Assembly (NCBI GenBank): GCA_905216215.1
Contig: CAJMSZ010000054.1
Location: forward strand, 1-13,454
Origin: an uncultured bacterium
Lineage (GTDB): Bacteria; Bacillota; Clostridia; Lachnospirales; Lachnospiraceae
Length of the DNA: 13,454 nucleotides
Direction of reading: 5' to 3'
Shown: positions 6,898 through 13,437 of the stretch, piece by piece
How the letters are laid out: every line of letters starts with the position of its first letter
Position numbering within the stretch: position 1 is the stretch's first letter
The notes under the pieces: generated by a model
Seen by the model: only the letters and a program-made list of their open reading frames with translations
Told to the model about the DNA's origin: nothing
The model's database searches: none
Made by a program: the position numbers and the translations under genes

Positions 6898-7062
6898 CTC
6901 AATTTTAGAAGGGATTTTGCATTATTGGTATTGACTACCTCTTTGTGATTTCATTATATGTCATGTCTGCCAGAAAGTCCAATCGCTTATTATGATATAT
7001 TTATAGATAAATTCTATAAGATTGTTTTTATCAAGAACGGCAAGGTTTCTGTGTTTTTATCA

Positions 7063-7091
7063 TTGCAGTTTATTTTTCATTTTTTTATAAT
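7063..7091 (+). promoter_or_regulatory. Promoter of the lipid kinase gene
   Basis: TTGCAG (7063-7068), a 17-base spacer and a consensus TATAAT (7086-7091) give a start near 7098, about 49 bases before the GTG. A second, weaker candidate upstream is TTGACT (6931-6936) with TATATG (6955-6960) at 18 bases. Confidence 0.7.
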
Positions 7092-7146
7092 AAAAACAGA
7101 TACTAACGTTTTCATTCATATGATTATACAGAAAGTAGGAAATAAT

Positions 7147-8064
7147 GTGTACCATTTTATTGTAAATCCAAATGCTTCTTCCGGTTTTGGAAAAGAAGTC
7201 TGGAATAAAACAGAACTCATATTAAAAACTAAGAATATTGACTATCAGGTATATTTCACCCAATACCAAAGACATGCCGAAAAGTTGACTGCTTCCATTA
7301 CATCGGATGGGGCGGCACACACCCTTGTGGTACTAGGTGGAGATGGAACAATTGGTGAGGTTGTAAGTGGGATTTGCTATCCGGAGAAAATCACATTGGG
7401 CTATATTCCCATCGGCTCCGGAAATGACTTTGCACGAGGTCTTGGACTCGCAAAAGATTACAAAGAGGCTCTGAATCAAATTCTTCATCCACAACATCTT
7501 CAAAAGCTGAATCTTGGTGTCACAAAATACGAGAATACAAAGCGTCGTTTTGCAGTCAGCTCCGGATTTGGGTATGATGCAGCCATTTGTCAGGAGGTTT
7601 GTGTTTCCCGTCTTAAGAAGTTTCTGAACCGGATGAAACTGGGAAAGCTTGCCTACATAAGCCTGTCCATAAGCTGTCTGATTCGTTGTACTCCAAAGCG
7701 GATGAAAATCACTTTAGACGATAATAAGATTTTGAGATTTGAACGCACCTACTTTGCCACTGCAATGAATCTTCCTTACGAGGGAGGCGGGTGCAAATTC
7801 TGCCCGGATGCCTGTTCCGATGACGATATGCTGGACTTCATCGTAGTGGCTGATGTTCCCAAGATACAAGCCCTTTTGATTCTGCCCACCGTATTTACCG
7901 GCAAACATACTCGCCTGAAAGGTGTCCACATTTATCGTTGTAAAAAGGCAGAATTGGAATCTGACGTTCCATTGGTCTTACATACAGACGGGGAGACTGT
8001 TTTCCCAGAAACCTCAGTTTCCATGAGTTTGGAAGAGGCTTCCGTGCAACTGATTCAATCTTAA
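7147..8064 (+). CDS. Diacylglycerol/lipid kinase, DagK/YegS family
   Basis: A 305-residue soluble or membrane-associated kinase that phosphorylates a lipid such as diacylglycerol, feeding phosphatidate back into phospholipid synthesis. Visible family motifs are FIVNPNASSG (4-13), GGDGTIGEVVSG (64-75, nucleotide loop), IPIGSGNDFARGLG (87-100), the GGGCKFCPDACSDDDMLD stretch (213-230) and HTDGE (279-283). I start at GTG 7147-7149, with AGGA six bases upstream, because VYHFIVNPNASSG is where the family begins. A longer frame from 6958 would add 63 residues that resemble no domain and span the promoter. No terminator separates it from the PAP2 gene. The exact lipid substrate cannot be read from sequence. 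Confidence 0.92.
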   Translation: MYHFIVNPNASSGFGKEVWNKTELILKTKNIDYQVYFTQYQRHAEKLTASITSDGAAHTLVVLGGDGTIGEVVSGICYPEKITLGYIPIGSGNDFARGLGLAKDYKEALNQILHPQHLQKLNLGVTKYENTKRRFAVSSGFGYDAAICQEVCVSRLKKFLNRMKLGKLAYISLSISCLIRCTPKRMKITLDDNKILRFERTYFATAMNLPYEGGGCKFCPDACSDDDMLDFIVVADVPKIQALLILPTVFTGKHTRLKGVHIYRCKKAELESDVPLVLHTDGETVFPETSVSMSLEEASVQLIQS

Positions 8065-8067
8065 AAA

Positions 8068-8086
8068 TTCTTCTAAGTTCTTCTAA
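8068..8086 (+). repeat. Direct repeat upstream of the PAP2 promoter
   Basis: TTCTTCTAA occurs twice (8068-8076 and 8078-8086) with a 10-base period, that is one helical turn, ending 28 bases before the -35 element. Spacing by one turn is typical of response-regulator sites, but the sequence is short and T-rich and no such regulator is in the window. Confidence 0.35.
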
Positions 8087-8114
8087 AAAAAATATAAAGC
8101 TTTCACAAAGATAG

Positions 8115-8143
8115 TTGTTTCCAAAGGTATTTGGTGTTATACT
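8115..8143 (+). promoter_or_regulatory. Promoter of the PAP2 gene
   Basis: TTGTTT (8115-8120) and TATACT (8138-8143) are separated by 17 bases; the start should be near 8150, about 79 bases before the TTG codon. The spacer holds the inverted repeat CCAAA-GGTA-TTTGG (8121-8134), and TTTGGT (8130-8135) also mirrors ACCAAA (8154-8159) across the -10, either of which might be a protein-binding site. Confidence 0.6.
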
Positions 8144-8228
8144 GTCTGCTGATACCAAAAAGACTTAGCGGAATTTTGTCCGATACCTAGTAACTGATAG
8201 ACCAACAGTTGTTAAAGGAGTGAATTAC

Positions 8229-8909
8229 TTGAAAGCATTTTTAGATAAGTATAACTGGTTGTTACATAAGTACAGTCACGCATGGGTATTTCTCTATGGA
8301 CTTATCTATCTGCCTTGGTTTGCATGGCTGGAGAAAAAGGTAACCTATAATTATTATGTAATCTCTTCACCACTTGATAAATTCATACCGTTTTGTGAGT
8401 ATTTCATTATACCTTACCTGTTCTGGTTTGTGTATATTGCAGCCACGGTGCTTTATTTCTTTTTTAAGGATAAGCAAAGCTTTTACCAGTTGGCCAGGTT
8501 CCTTATTACTGGAATGACATTTTTTCTGGTGGTCTGTACCGTGTTTCCCAATGGTCTGCATCTGCGTCCGTATGTATTTGAGCACGACAACATCTTCGTT
8601 GAACTGGTGAAATTCATATATCGAACCGATACACCTACCAATGTACTTCCAAGTCTTCATGTATACAATTCTCTTGGATGTTACATTGCAATCTCCAAGG
8701 ATGAGAAACTGTGCCAGAAAAAGTGGATGAAACCGGTTGCTTTTATTACGACTGTTTTGATTATCATGTCAACTATGTTTTTGAAGCAACATTCGGTCAT
8801 TGATGTGAGTGCTGCCTTTCTTACCGCTTATGTAGTATATGTATTTACATACGAACCGGTACGGAAAAAGCATCCTTCATATGCCAGACAGACAATTAAA
8901 CAGATATAA
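8229..8909 (+). CDS. PAP2 superfamily (phosphatidate phosphatase-like) membrane protein
   Basis: A 226-residue integral membrane protein with about six hydrophobic segments. The PAP2 active-site elements are present in variant form: LRP (112-114) for the first motif, PSLHV (141-145) for the PSGH motif, and KQHSVID (186-192) with the second catalytic histidine and following aspartate. The PSLH variant occurs in PAP2 branches that include inositol-phosphotransferase-like enzymes, so the reaction could be phosphatase or transferase. I choose the TTG at 8229-8231: AAAGGAG lies eight bases upstream, whereas the GTG at 8220 would overlap that ribosome binding site. It lies 164 bases after the lipid kinase, whose product it could dephosphorylate. 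The gene ends at the shared hairpin 8914-8983. Confidence 0.88.
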   Translation: MKAFLDKYNWLLHKYSHAWVFLYGLIYLPWFAWLEKKVTYNYYVISSPLDKFIPFCEYFIIPYLFWFVYIAATVLYFFFKDKQSFYQLARFLITGMTFFLVVCTVFPNGLHLRPYVFEHDNIFVELVKFIYRTDTPTNVLPSLHVYNSLGCYIAISKDEKLCQKKWMKPVAFITTVLIIMSTMFLKQHSVIDVSAAFLTAYVVYVFTYEPVRKKHPSYARQTIKQI

Positions 8910-8913
8910 GAAC

Positions 8914-8983
8914 AATCGCCATGCCAATTGAGTTTCCCAGAAGTCAGACTTTCGGGATAACTCACTTAGCATAGCGATTTTTT
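8914..8983. terminator. Large nested hairpin, bidirectional terminator between convergent genes
   Basis: AATCGC (8914-8919) pairs with GCGATT (8974-8979). Inside it are ATGC/GCAT, TGAGTT/AACTCA (8929-8934 with 8959-8964), CCC/GGG and a small AAGTC/GACTT tip, so the whole 66 bases are a near-perfect inverted repeat. On the plus strand the stem is followed by a run of T (8978-8983) that overlaps the stop codon of the converging SfsA-MutY gene. On the minus strand the tail is weaker (ATTGTTCTTAT). Confidence 0.85.
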
Positions 8984-10742
8984 ATTCTTCATATTTGTTT
9001 TGCCCAATCCTGATATTTACGTATTTTGTATAGGCTTCAAATGCAGCCGGGATTGAATATTTTTTCTGAATTTCTTCCGGATGTGCAAAGATAAATTCCT
9101 TCGGTCCTTGTTTTTCTAATTCATCTACCCTGATGGCATATCCTGTCATATGCCACTCAATATGACTGAAAATGTGTTTTGCAGACGGAAGTTCCTTTAC
9201 AAACACAGGCATCAGTCCAATGGACTTACAGTATTCCACTACCTCTTCCGTTTGCAGATGTCCATCCACATTGGGGAATTCATACATTCCGGCTAACAAT
9301 CCTTTTTTGCTCCGTTTGTGAATTGCTACGGTTTCTCCATCCTGGAATACAAGAATGGTCTTCTTCTCGATTTTCCTGTCTTTCGCCTTCTTTTTCACTG
9401 GGAGTTCACTCTGGCACCCCAGTTTCTTTGCCCTGCAAAAAGAAGTCAGTGGACAAATATCACATTTGGGCTCTCCATTCGGAACACAGACAATGGCGCC
9501 AAGTTCAATAAGTCCCTGATTAAAATCGGACGGACATTCCTTCGGAATAACTTTCTCTATCTTCTCTTCCATCTGTTTCCGTACAGATGCTTTCATAATA
9601 TCTTCTCTGTTTTCCAGAATTCTGGATACCACACGAAGCACATTTCCATCCACCGCCGGTTTGGGAATTTCAAATGCAAAGGACGCGATAGCTCCTGCTG
9701 TGTAGCTTCCAATTCCTTTCAACGAAAGTATCTGTTCATATTCACGCGGAAACTGACCATCATACTCTTCTACAATCTGCTTTGCAGCAATCTGCATATT
9801 GCGGACACGATTGTAATATCCCAATCCTTCCCAAAGCTTTAACAACTGATCTTCCTCAGCCCCCGCAAGTGCTTCGATGGTAGGAAGTTCATTCATAAAC
9901 CTGTAATAAAATGGTTTTACCGCTTCTACTCTCGTCTGTTGGAGCATAATTTCAGAAACCCAGACCCGGTAAGCATTTACATGATGCCTCCATGGTAAAT
10001 CTCTTTTATTAGCCCGAAACCATTGCACTAACGGTTCCACTGCCTGATATAATTCTTCATTTTCCAGAACAACCGGTACCTCCTCATGAATCTGAATGGA
10101 AGCCTCTGCCACTTTACAGTCAAAGGCTCTGATTTGCACCCCCGCTTTTTCTGCCTTCAAAAGCGCTTCTGCAAATTCTGGTTGTGTATCTCTGTTTGGT
10201 GTAAAATACTTTACCCCTTCCATCTGAACAACAAAGAAAAGATATGCCTCATAACCTTCTTGGACAGCATCTATCAGCTCTTCTACATGTTTCACTGCCC
10301 TTTCGCTTGGTGCATCCGGGAACCGAACTACACCATCATTTTCCAAAGTGACGCCTTTCACTTCAATAAATGCTTTCTTATCTCCATGTTCTGCGTAAAA
10401 ATCAAATCGCGACTTTTTATAAGTCTGTTCCGGTTTCAGTATATGCAAGTCCGAGAAAAATTGTTCTCCACGCAGCCATTCTTCTACTGCCCGGTTGGGG
10501 ATTTGAGAATCCATATTAATGAATCGATTCCCTTTTTTCACAGCAATCAGATCCCAATTTGTTTTTCTCTGCGGTGCATCAGTTATCTGCAGATAAACCT
10601 CCGCCCCAGGTACAAGAAGTTCTGCACATCTTCCTGTATTTTTCACATGAACCGTTTCTTCTATTCCATTTATTTCAACTTTCGCAATAAAACGATTGGG
10701 ACGGTTCAAGAACCGCCCCGTTACTATATTACTGTAATTCAT
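8982..10742 (-). CDS. mutY: SfsA-MutY fusion: SfsA-type nuclease domain joined to adenine DNA glycosylase
   Basis: A single 586-residue protein. Residues 1-226 are a full SfsA domain: NTGRCAELLVPGAEVYL (35-51), SRFDF (111-115), then FIEVKG (125-130) and RFPDAPSERAVKHVEEL (140-156). D114, E127 and K129 fit a PD-(D/E)xK nuclease core. Residues 232-586 are a full MutY: SEIMLQQT with catalytic E264, the helix-hairpin-helix LKGIGSYTAGA (341-351), PAVDGNV with D365, a C-x7-C-x2-C-x5-C iron-sulfur ligand set (419, 427, 430, 436), and a C-terminal Nudix-like domain with the FSH loop (525-527). MutY removes adenine opposite 8-oxoguanine. There is no start codon or stop at the join (226-232). The ATG at 10740-10742 overlaps the upstream gene by 14 bases, indicating coupled translation. 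SfsA's role in the fusion is unknown. Confidence 0.93.
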   Translation of the reverse strand: MNYSNIVTGRFLNRPNRFIAKVEINGIEETVHVKNTGRCAELLVPGAEVYLQITDAPQRKTNWDLIAVKKGNRFINMDSQIPNRAVEEWLRGEQFFSDLHILKPEQTYKKSRFDFYAEHGDKKAFIEVKGVTLENDGVVRFPDAPSERAVKHVEELIDAVQEGYEAYLFFVVQMEGVKYFTPNRDTQPEFAEALLKAEKAGVQIRAFDCKVAEASIQIHEEVPVVLENEELYQAVEPLVQWFRANKRDLPWRHHVNAYRVWVSEIMLQQTRVEAVKPFYYRFMNELPTIEALAGAEEDQLLKLWEGLGYYNRVRNMQIAAKQIVEEYDGQFPREYEQILSLKGIGSYTAGAIASFAFEIPKPAVDGNVLRVVSRILENREDIMKASVRKQMEEKIEKVIPKECPSDFNQGLIELGAIVCVPNGEPKCDICPLTSFCRAKKLGCQSELPVKKKAKDRKIEKKTILVFQDGETVAIHKRSKKGLLAGMYEFPNVDGHLQTEEVVEYCKSIGLMPVFVKELPSAKHIFSHIEWHMTGYAIRVDELEKQGPKEFIFAHPEEIQKKYSIPAAFEAYTKYVNIRIGQNKYEE

Positions 10743-11502
10743 CTATATTTTTCCTCTTTGTTATCTTCAAACTGCCATCCATGCCAAGAAGCATTTTCAT
10801 CAGCCACACAAAAAACACCAGAACAAGAATCGGAATGATACACGAAGTCACAATAAGTACAGCCAATGCTTCTACAAACTGATTCAGTGACTGTTCTACT
10901 TTCTTCACCGCACCTGCAGTCCCATCCTTAATCTTATCCCATAGACTTTTGTCTTCTTCATTCTCCAGCTCATCCGACATATCCTTTGCAGACGAAATGG
11001 TCTCATTAATGGAATCCTCATATGTACTCTGAATAAAATCAGATATCTTCACACTCACCGGAACAATCAGAATCAAGGAAAGTGATAAAACTCCAAGCTT
11101 CTTCATCAGACGCTTACACGTTTCGTTCTTCCAAAACACATTTGCCGCAAACAGAATACATATCACTGGTATTAGTATTTTAAACACTGCAAACCCGGAA
11201 AGTGTCAGCATATATTTTTCCAAAAAAATGGCACAAAGTACCACAAGAAAATAGGTACTTAAATCCACCAGTTTTTCTGCAATCGGCGTAGCTGTATCTC
11301 CCGGAATCAAAGTAATTGCCGCGGATACAGCCGTAGATGCTGCAGTCAGCTCCATAACTGTGGTCTTCTTCTCATCTAATGACGCTATTGTCTTTGCATA
11401 GGTTTTCGGCGCGGAAGCCGGTTTTGCCAACACAAATATAGAAAACAGTGCTATAATAACAGGCAACACAATTGATACTATCTTTTTTGAATTCGGATTC
11501 AT
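10729..11502 (-). CDS. Multi-pass membrane protein of unknown function
   Basis: I do not recognise a characterised family. The 257-residue protein has a hydrophobic N-terminal segment (about 8-26, possibly an uncleaved signal ending near KPASA). An outer loop of about 50 residues rich in Ala/Thr follows, then hydrophobic segments at about 81-97, 104-123 and 136-151. Next comes a charged, probably helical stretch (158-207) with many Asp/Glu/Lys, a strong hydrophobic segment (210-236), and a short basic tail (ITKRKNIDELQ). The ATG at 11500-11502 follows AAAGGAG at good spacing. It lies 46 bases after mgtE and overlaps the SfsA-MutY start by 14 bases, so the three genes form a probable operon. 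Confidence 0.8.
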   Translation of the reverse strand: MNPNSKKIVSIVLPVIIALFSIFVLAKPASAPKTYAKTIASLDEKKTTVMELTAASTAVSAAITLIPGDTATPIAEKLVDLSTYFLVVLCAIFLEKYMLTLSGFAVFKILIPVICILFAANVFWKNETCKRLMKKLGVLSLSLILIVPVSVKISDFIQSTYEDSINETISSAKDMSDELENEEDKSLWDKIKDGTAGAVKKVEQSLNQFVEALAVLIVTSCIIPILVLVFFVWLMKMLLGMDGSLKITKRKNIDELQ

Positions 11503-11548
11503 TCTTTCTCCTTTATCTTAAATTGTTCAACAAAGTTCCGGACTAAAT

Positions 11549-12940
11549 TTATGTCAGATGGAATACTTCTATTAACAGAAGCCACGCAAGACCATAGTAG
11601 GTAATAACCGCTACCAAATCATTTACTGTAGTAATAAGTGGACCTGATGCTACTGCCGGGTCTACATTAATTTTATGGAAGAACATCGGAATCAATGTTC
11701 CTACCATACTTGAAATAACCATTGCTACCATGAGTGAAACCCCTACGCATCCTGATATCAGGAATGCCATTCCCACTGGATTATGTTTGATAGCAAATAT
11801 ATAGACTCCAATAAACGTAAAAGCTAGTACTCCCAGAAAAAGTCCGTTTGCAAATCCTACACGCATTTCCTTCACAACAAGGCCAAACTTCTGTCCAGTT
11901 GTCAGGTTGTCATCCATAAGAACACGGATTGTTACAGCCAATGACTGTGTACCTACATTTCCTGCCATATCAAGAATCAATGACTGAAAACACATTACAA
12001 TCGGAAGTGCTGCCACAACTGTTTCAAACACACCAACAACGGATGAAACTACAATTCCAAGAAACAAAAGTGCGATTAGCCATGGTAGACGTTTTTTCAT
12101 ACTCTCAGTAGTCTTTTCCTGCAAATCTTCTTCTGCAATCAAACCAGCCAGCTTTGCATAGTCATCCCCCATCTCATCATCCACAACTTCTACGATACTC
12201 TGGGATGTGATAACACCTAGAATTTCGTCATCATCAGAGAGAACCGGAATAGAATCCTCCGCATAATCTTTGATTCGTTCAATACAATCACTGATTTTCT
12301 CATGGTCATTAATATATGGATAAGAGGTACTGATCAGACTCTCCAAATCTGTTCCGTCACGAGCAACTATCAAATCCTTTAAATCTATGGCACCGTAAAA
12401 CTTATCATTGGCGTCCGTAACATAAATGGTAGAAATATTATCATTTTCTCCTGCCTGCTGAATCAGTTCACGCATAGCCTGACGGATTGTCAGATTGTTC
12501 TTAATTTTGATGAAATTCGTGGTCATCCTGCTACCAATTTCATCATCTTCGTAAGAAAGAATCAGCTTAACATCCGTTCCTGTTTCTTCGTCCAGTAACG
12601 ATACAATTCTTTCCTTCCGATCTTCCTCCATTTCCTCAAGAATATCAACGACTTCGTCCGAGTCCATGTTAGAAAGTACTTTAACAGCCGTTCCTGATGG
12701 AAGTTCTGATAAATACTGGTCTGGATGATCAATATATACGAAAATCTCTGCAATTAACTCATCACCGAGAAGTGGATATAGCTTCTTTCTTTCTTCTTCG
12801 GTAAGCTGCTCAATTGCTCCTGCTATATCATTTTCATGGTAATCAGATAGCTGTTCTCTCAGTTCTTCTTTGGAAAGATTGCTTCGAAACAGCTCAATCA
12901 ATAACTCCTCATATGTCGGTTCTTTCAAAATATCCTTCAT
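11549..12940 (-). CDS. mgtE: MgtE magnesium transporter
   Basis: A 463-residue magnesium channel of the inner membrane, full length for MgtE. It has the N-terminal helical MgtE_N domain (about 5-130: LSDYHENDIAGAIEQLTEEE, MDSDEVVDILEEM), two CBS domains (about 137-255: GSRMTTNFIKIKNNLTIRQA, YGAIDLKDLI, IPVLSDDDEILGVIT), a connecting helix and five membrane helices (about 285-460). GNVGTQS (327-333) and DPAVASGPLITTVND (427-441, with the pore aspartate probably D441) are the pore signatures. In known MgtE proteins cytosolic Mg2+ bound by the N and CBS domains closes the gate. I use the ATG at 12938-12940, preceded by GGAGG with a six-base gap; an upstream GTG at 12959-12961 would add seven residues and overlap the ribosome binding site. 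The leader upstream appears to regulate it. Confidence 0.97.
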   Translation of the reverse strand: MKDILKEPTYEELLIELFRSNLSKEELREQLSDYHENDIAGAIEQLTEEERKKLYPLLGDELIAEIFVYIDHPDQYLSELPSGTAVKVLSNMDSDEVVDILEEMEEDRKERIVSLLDEETGTDVKLILSYEDDEIGSRMTTNFIKIKNNLTIRQAMRELIQQAGENDNISTIYVTDANDKFYGAIDLKDLIVARDGTDLESLISTSYPYINDHEKISDCIERIKDYAEDSIPVLSDDDEILGVITSQSIVEVVDDEMGDDYAKLAGLIAEEDLQEKTTESMKKRLPWLIALLFLGIVVSSVVGVFETVVAALPIVMCFQSLILDMAGNVGTQSLAVTIRVLMDDNLTTGQKFGLVVKEMRVGFANGLFLGVLAFTFIGVYIFAIKHNPVGMAFLISGCVGVSLMVAMVISSMVGTLIPMFFHKINVDPAVASGPLITTVNDLVAVITYYGLAWLLLIEVFHLT

Positions 12941-12971
12941 GATTTTCCTCCTTCTTGCCACAAAAGGGCAT

Positions 12972-13044
12972 AAAAAAACACCGCTTTAGTTACTTCCAAA
13001 GCAAATAAGCTATATCTGCTGTGTAGTATAGGAACTATGCGGTG
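12972..13044 (-). terminator. Attenuator-type terminator directly before mgtE
   Basis: On the minus strand CACCGC (13044-13039) pairs with GCGGTG (12984-12979), continued after a small internal loop by AGTT/AACT (13036-13033 with 12991-12988), and followed by seven T (12978-12972). The long loop carries CTATA/TATAG and GCTTT/AAAGC possibilities. The T run ends only 31 bases before the mgtE start, so this can stop the mgtE transcript. The 5' arm is also complementary to a segment inside the upstream small reading frame (13141-13151). Confidence 0.75.
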
Positions 13045-13076
13045 CAACGAAAATCATGGATTCAAAAATATGATAT

Positions 13077-13187
13077 CTAGTGAATACACATAGACAACTG
13101 CAATCTTTCTGATAATCCGCTTGTATATCTATAACATATTATCACACCGCAACAAATACTTCGCCCCGTACTATCGCAACCGTCCAT
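13077..13187 (-). CDS. Candidate leader peptide of mgtE (36 residues)
   Basis: A short reading frame not matching any protein I know. It starts ATG 13185-13187, preceded six bases upstream by AGGAGGTG (13194-13201), one of the best ribosome binding sites in the window, and stops at TAG 13077-13079. The peptide begins MDGCDSTGRSICCGVIIC and ends in MCIH, with five cysteines in 36 residues and no signal peptide. It sits inside the mgtE leader transcript between promoter (13219-13247) and terminator (12972-13044). Codons 12-16 form a sequence complementary to the terminator's 5' arm. Its role as a regulatory leader is inferred from position and base pairing; it could alternatively be an independent small protein. 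Confidence 0.6.
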   Translation of the reverse strand: MDGCDSTGRSICCGVIICYRYTSGLSERLQLSMCIH

Positions 13188-13218
13188 ATATTTCACCTCC
13201 TATTTTTATTGCCTCTTT

Positions 13219-13247
13219 AGATTACCACTATTTACGAAAATCCGCAA
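13219..13247 (-). promoter_or_regulatory. Candidate promoter of the mgtE leader transcript
   Basis: On the minus strand TTGCGG (13242-13247), 17 bases, and TAATCT (13219-13224) preceded by TGG (extended -10). The start would be near 13212, about 25 bases before the leader-peptide ATG and 272 bases before mgtE. The match to consensus is moderate, but it is the best in the gap between the tuf terminator and the leader ORF. Confidence 0.5.
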
Positions 13248-13286
13248 GGGGGCAAACGAAAACTTTCAGTGGTTAAAATGAGCAAA

Positions 13287-13341
13287 AATAAAACCCGAAA
13301 GCAAGTTTCCCTTGCTTCGGGTTTATTTTACTCATTTAATT
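13287..13341. terminator. Long hairpin terminator after the tuf end
   Basis: AAACCCGAAGCAAG on the minus strand pairs with CTTGCTTTCGGGTTT, with one bulged base and a short GGAAA loop, flanked by T-rich DNA on both sides. The flanks ATGAG...CTCAT extend the inverted repeat further, so the whole arm is about 25 bases. It lies directly downstream of the EF-Tu stop codon (13363) on the minus strand and insulates the mgtE leader. Confidence 0.85.
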
Positions 13342-13362
13342 TTCTCGTTGCTTACGCGCAGA

Positions 13363-13437
13363 TTATTCGATGATTTCTTTAACTACACCTGAACCTACTG
13401 TACGTCCACCTTCACGATACTTTAATCCCGTTTTACC
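13363..13437 (-). pseudogene. tuf: 3' end of an EF-Tu gene (truncated fragment at window edge)
   Basis: The last 17 codons before the TAA at 13363-13365 read REGGRTVGSGVVKEIIE, the universally conserved EF-Tu C-terminus. Upstream of this the expected GLRFAI sequence is missing: the frame reads GKTGLKY and meets an in-frame TGA at 13438-13440. So EF-Tu homology ends near 13416-13430. Either this is a tuf remnant left by recombination, or the last bases of the window are poor or misassembled sequence, because tuf is often duplicated and breaks assemblies. The intact terminator after it suggests a real tuf locus nearby. Confidence 0.7.

Noticed and set aside
6958..7146. 63-residue N-terminal extension of the lipid kinase
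   Set aside because: It has no ribosome binding site, spans a consensus promoter and does not resemble the family; the GTG at 7147 has a good site and begins at the conserved N-terminus.
8220..8228. GTG start of the PAP2 gene at 8220
   Set aside because: It overlaps the AAAGGAG ribosome binding site; the TTG at 8229 is at the right distance.
9179..10838. Plus-strand open frames of 110-250 codons opposite SfsA-MutY
   Set aside because: They are antisense shadows of a fully motif-supported gene, with implausible composition rich in Phe, Cys, His and Ile.
12941..13215. M-box (ykoK) magnesium riboswitch before mgtE
   Set aside because: None of the conserved M-box blocks is present; the leader instead contains a translated-looking ORF and a three-segment attenuator.
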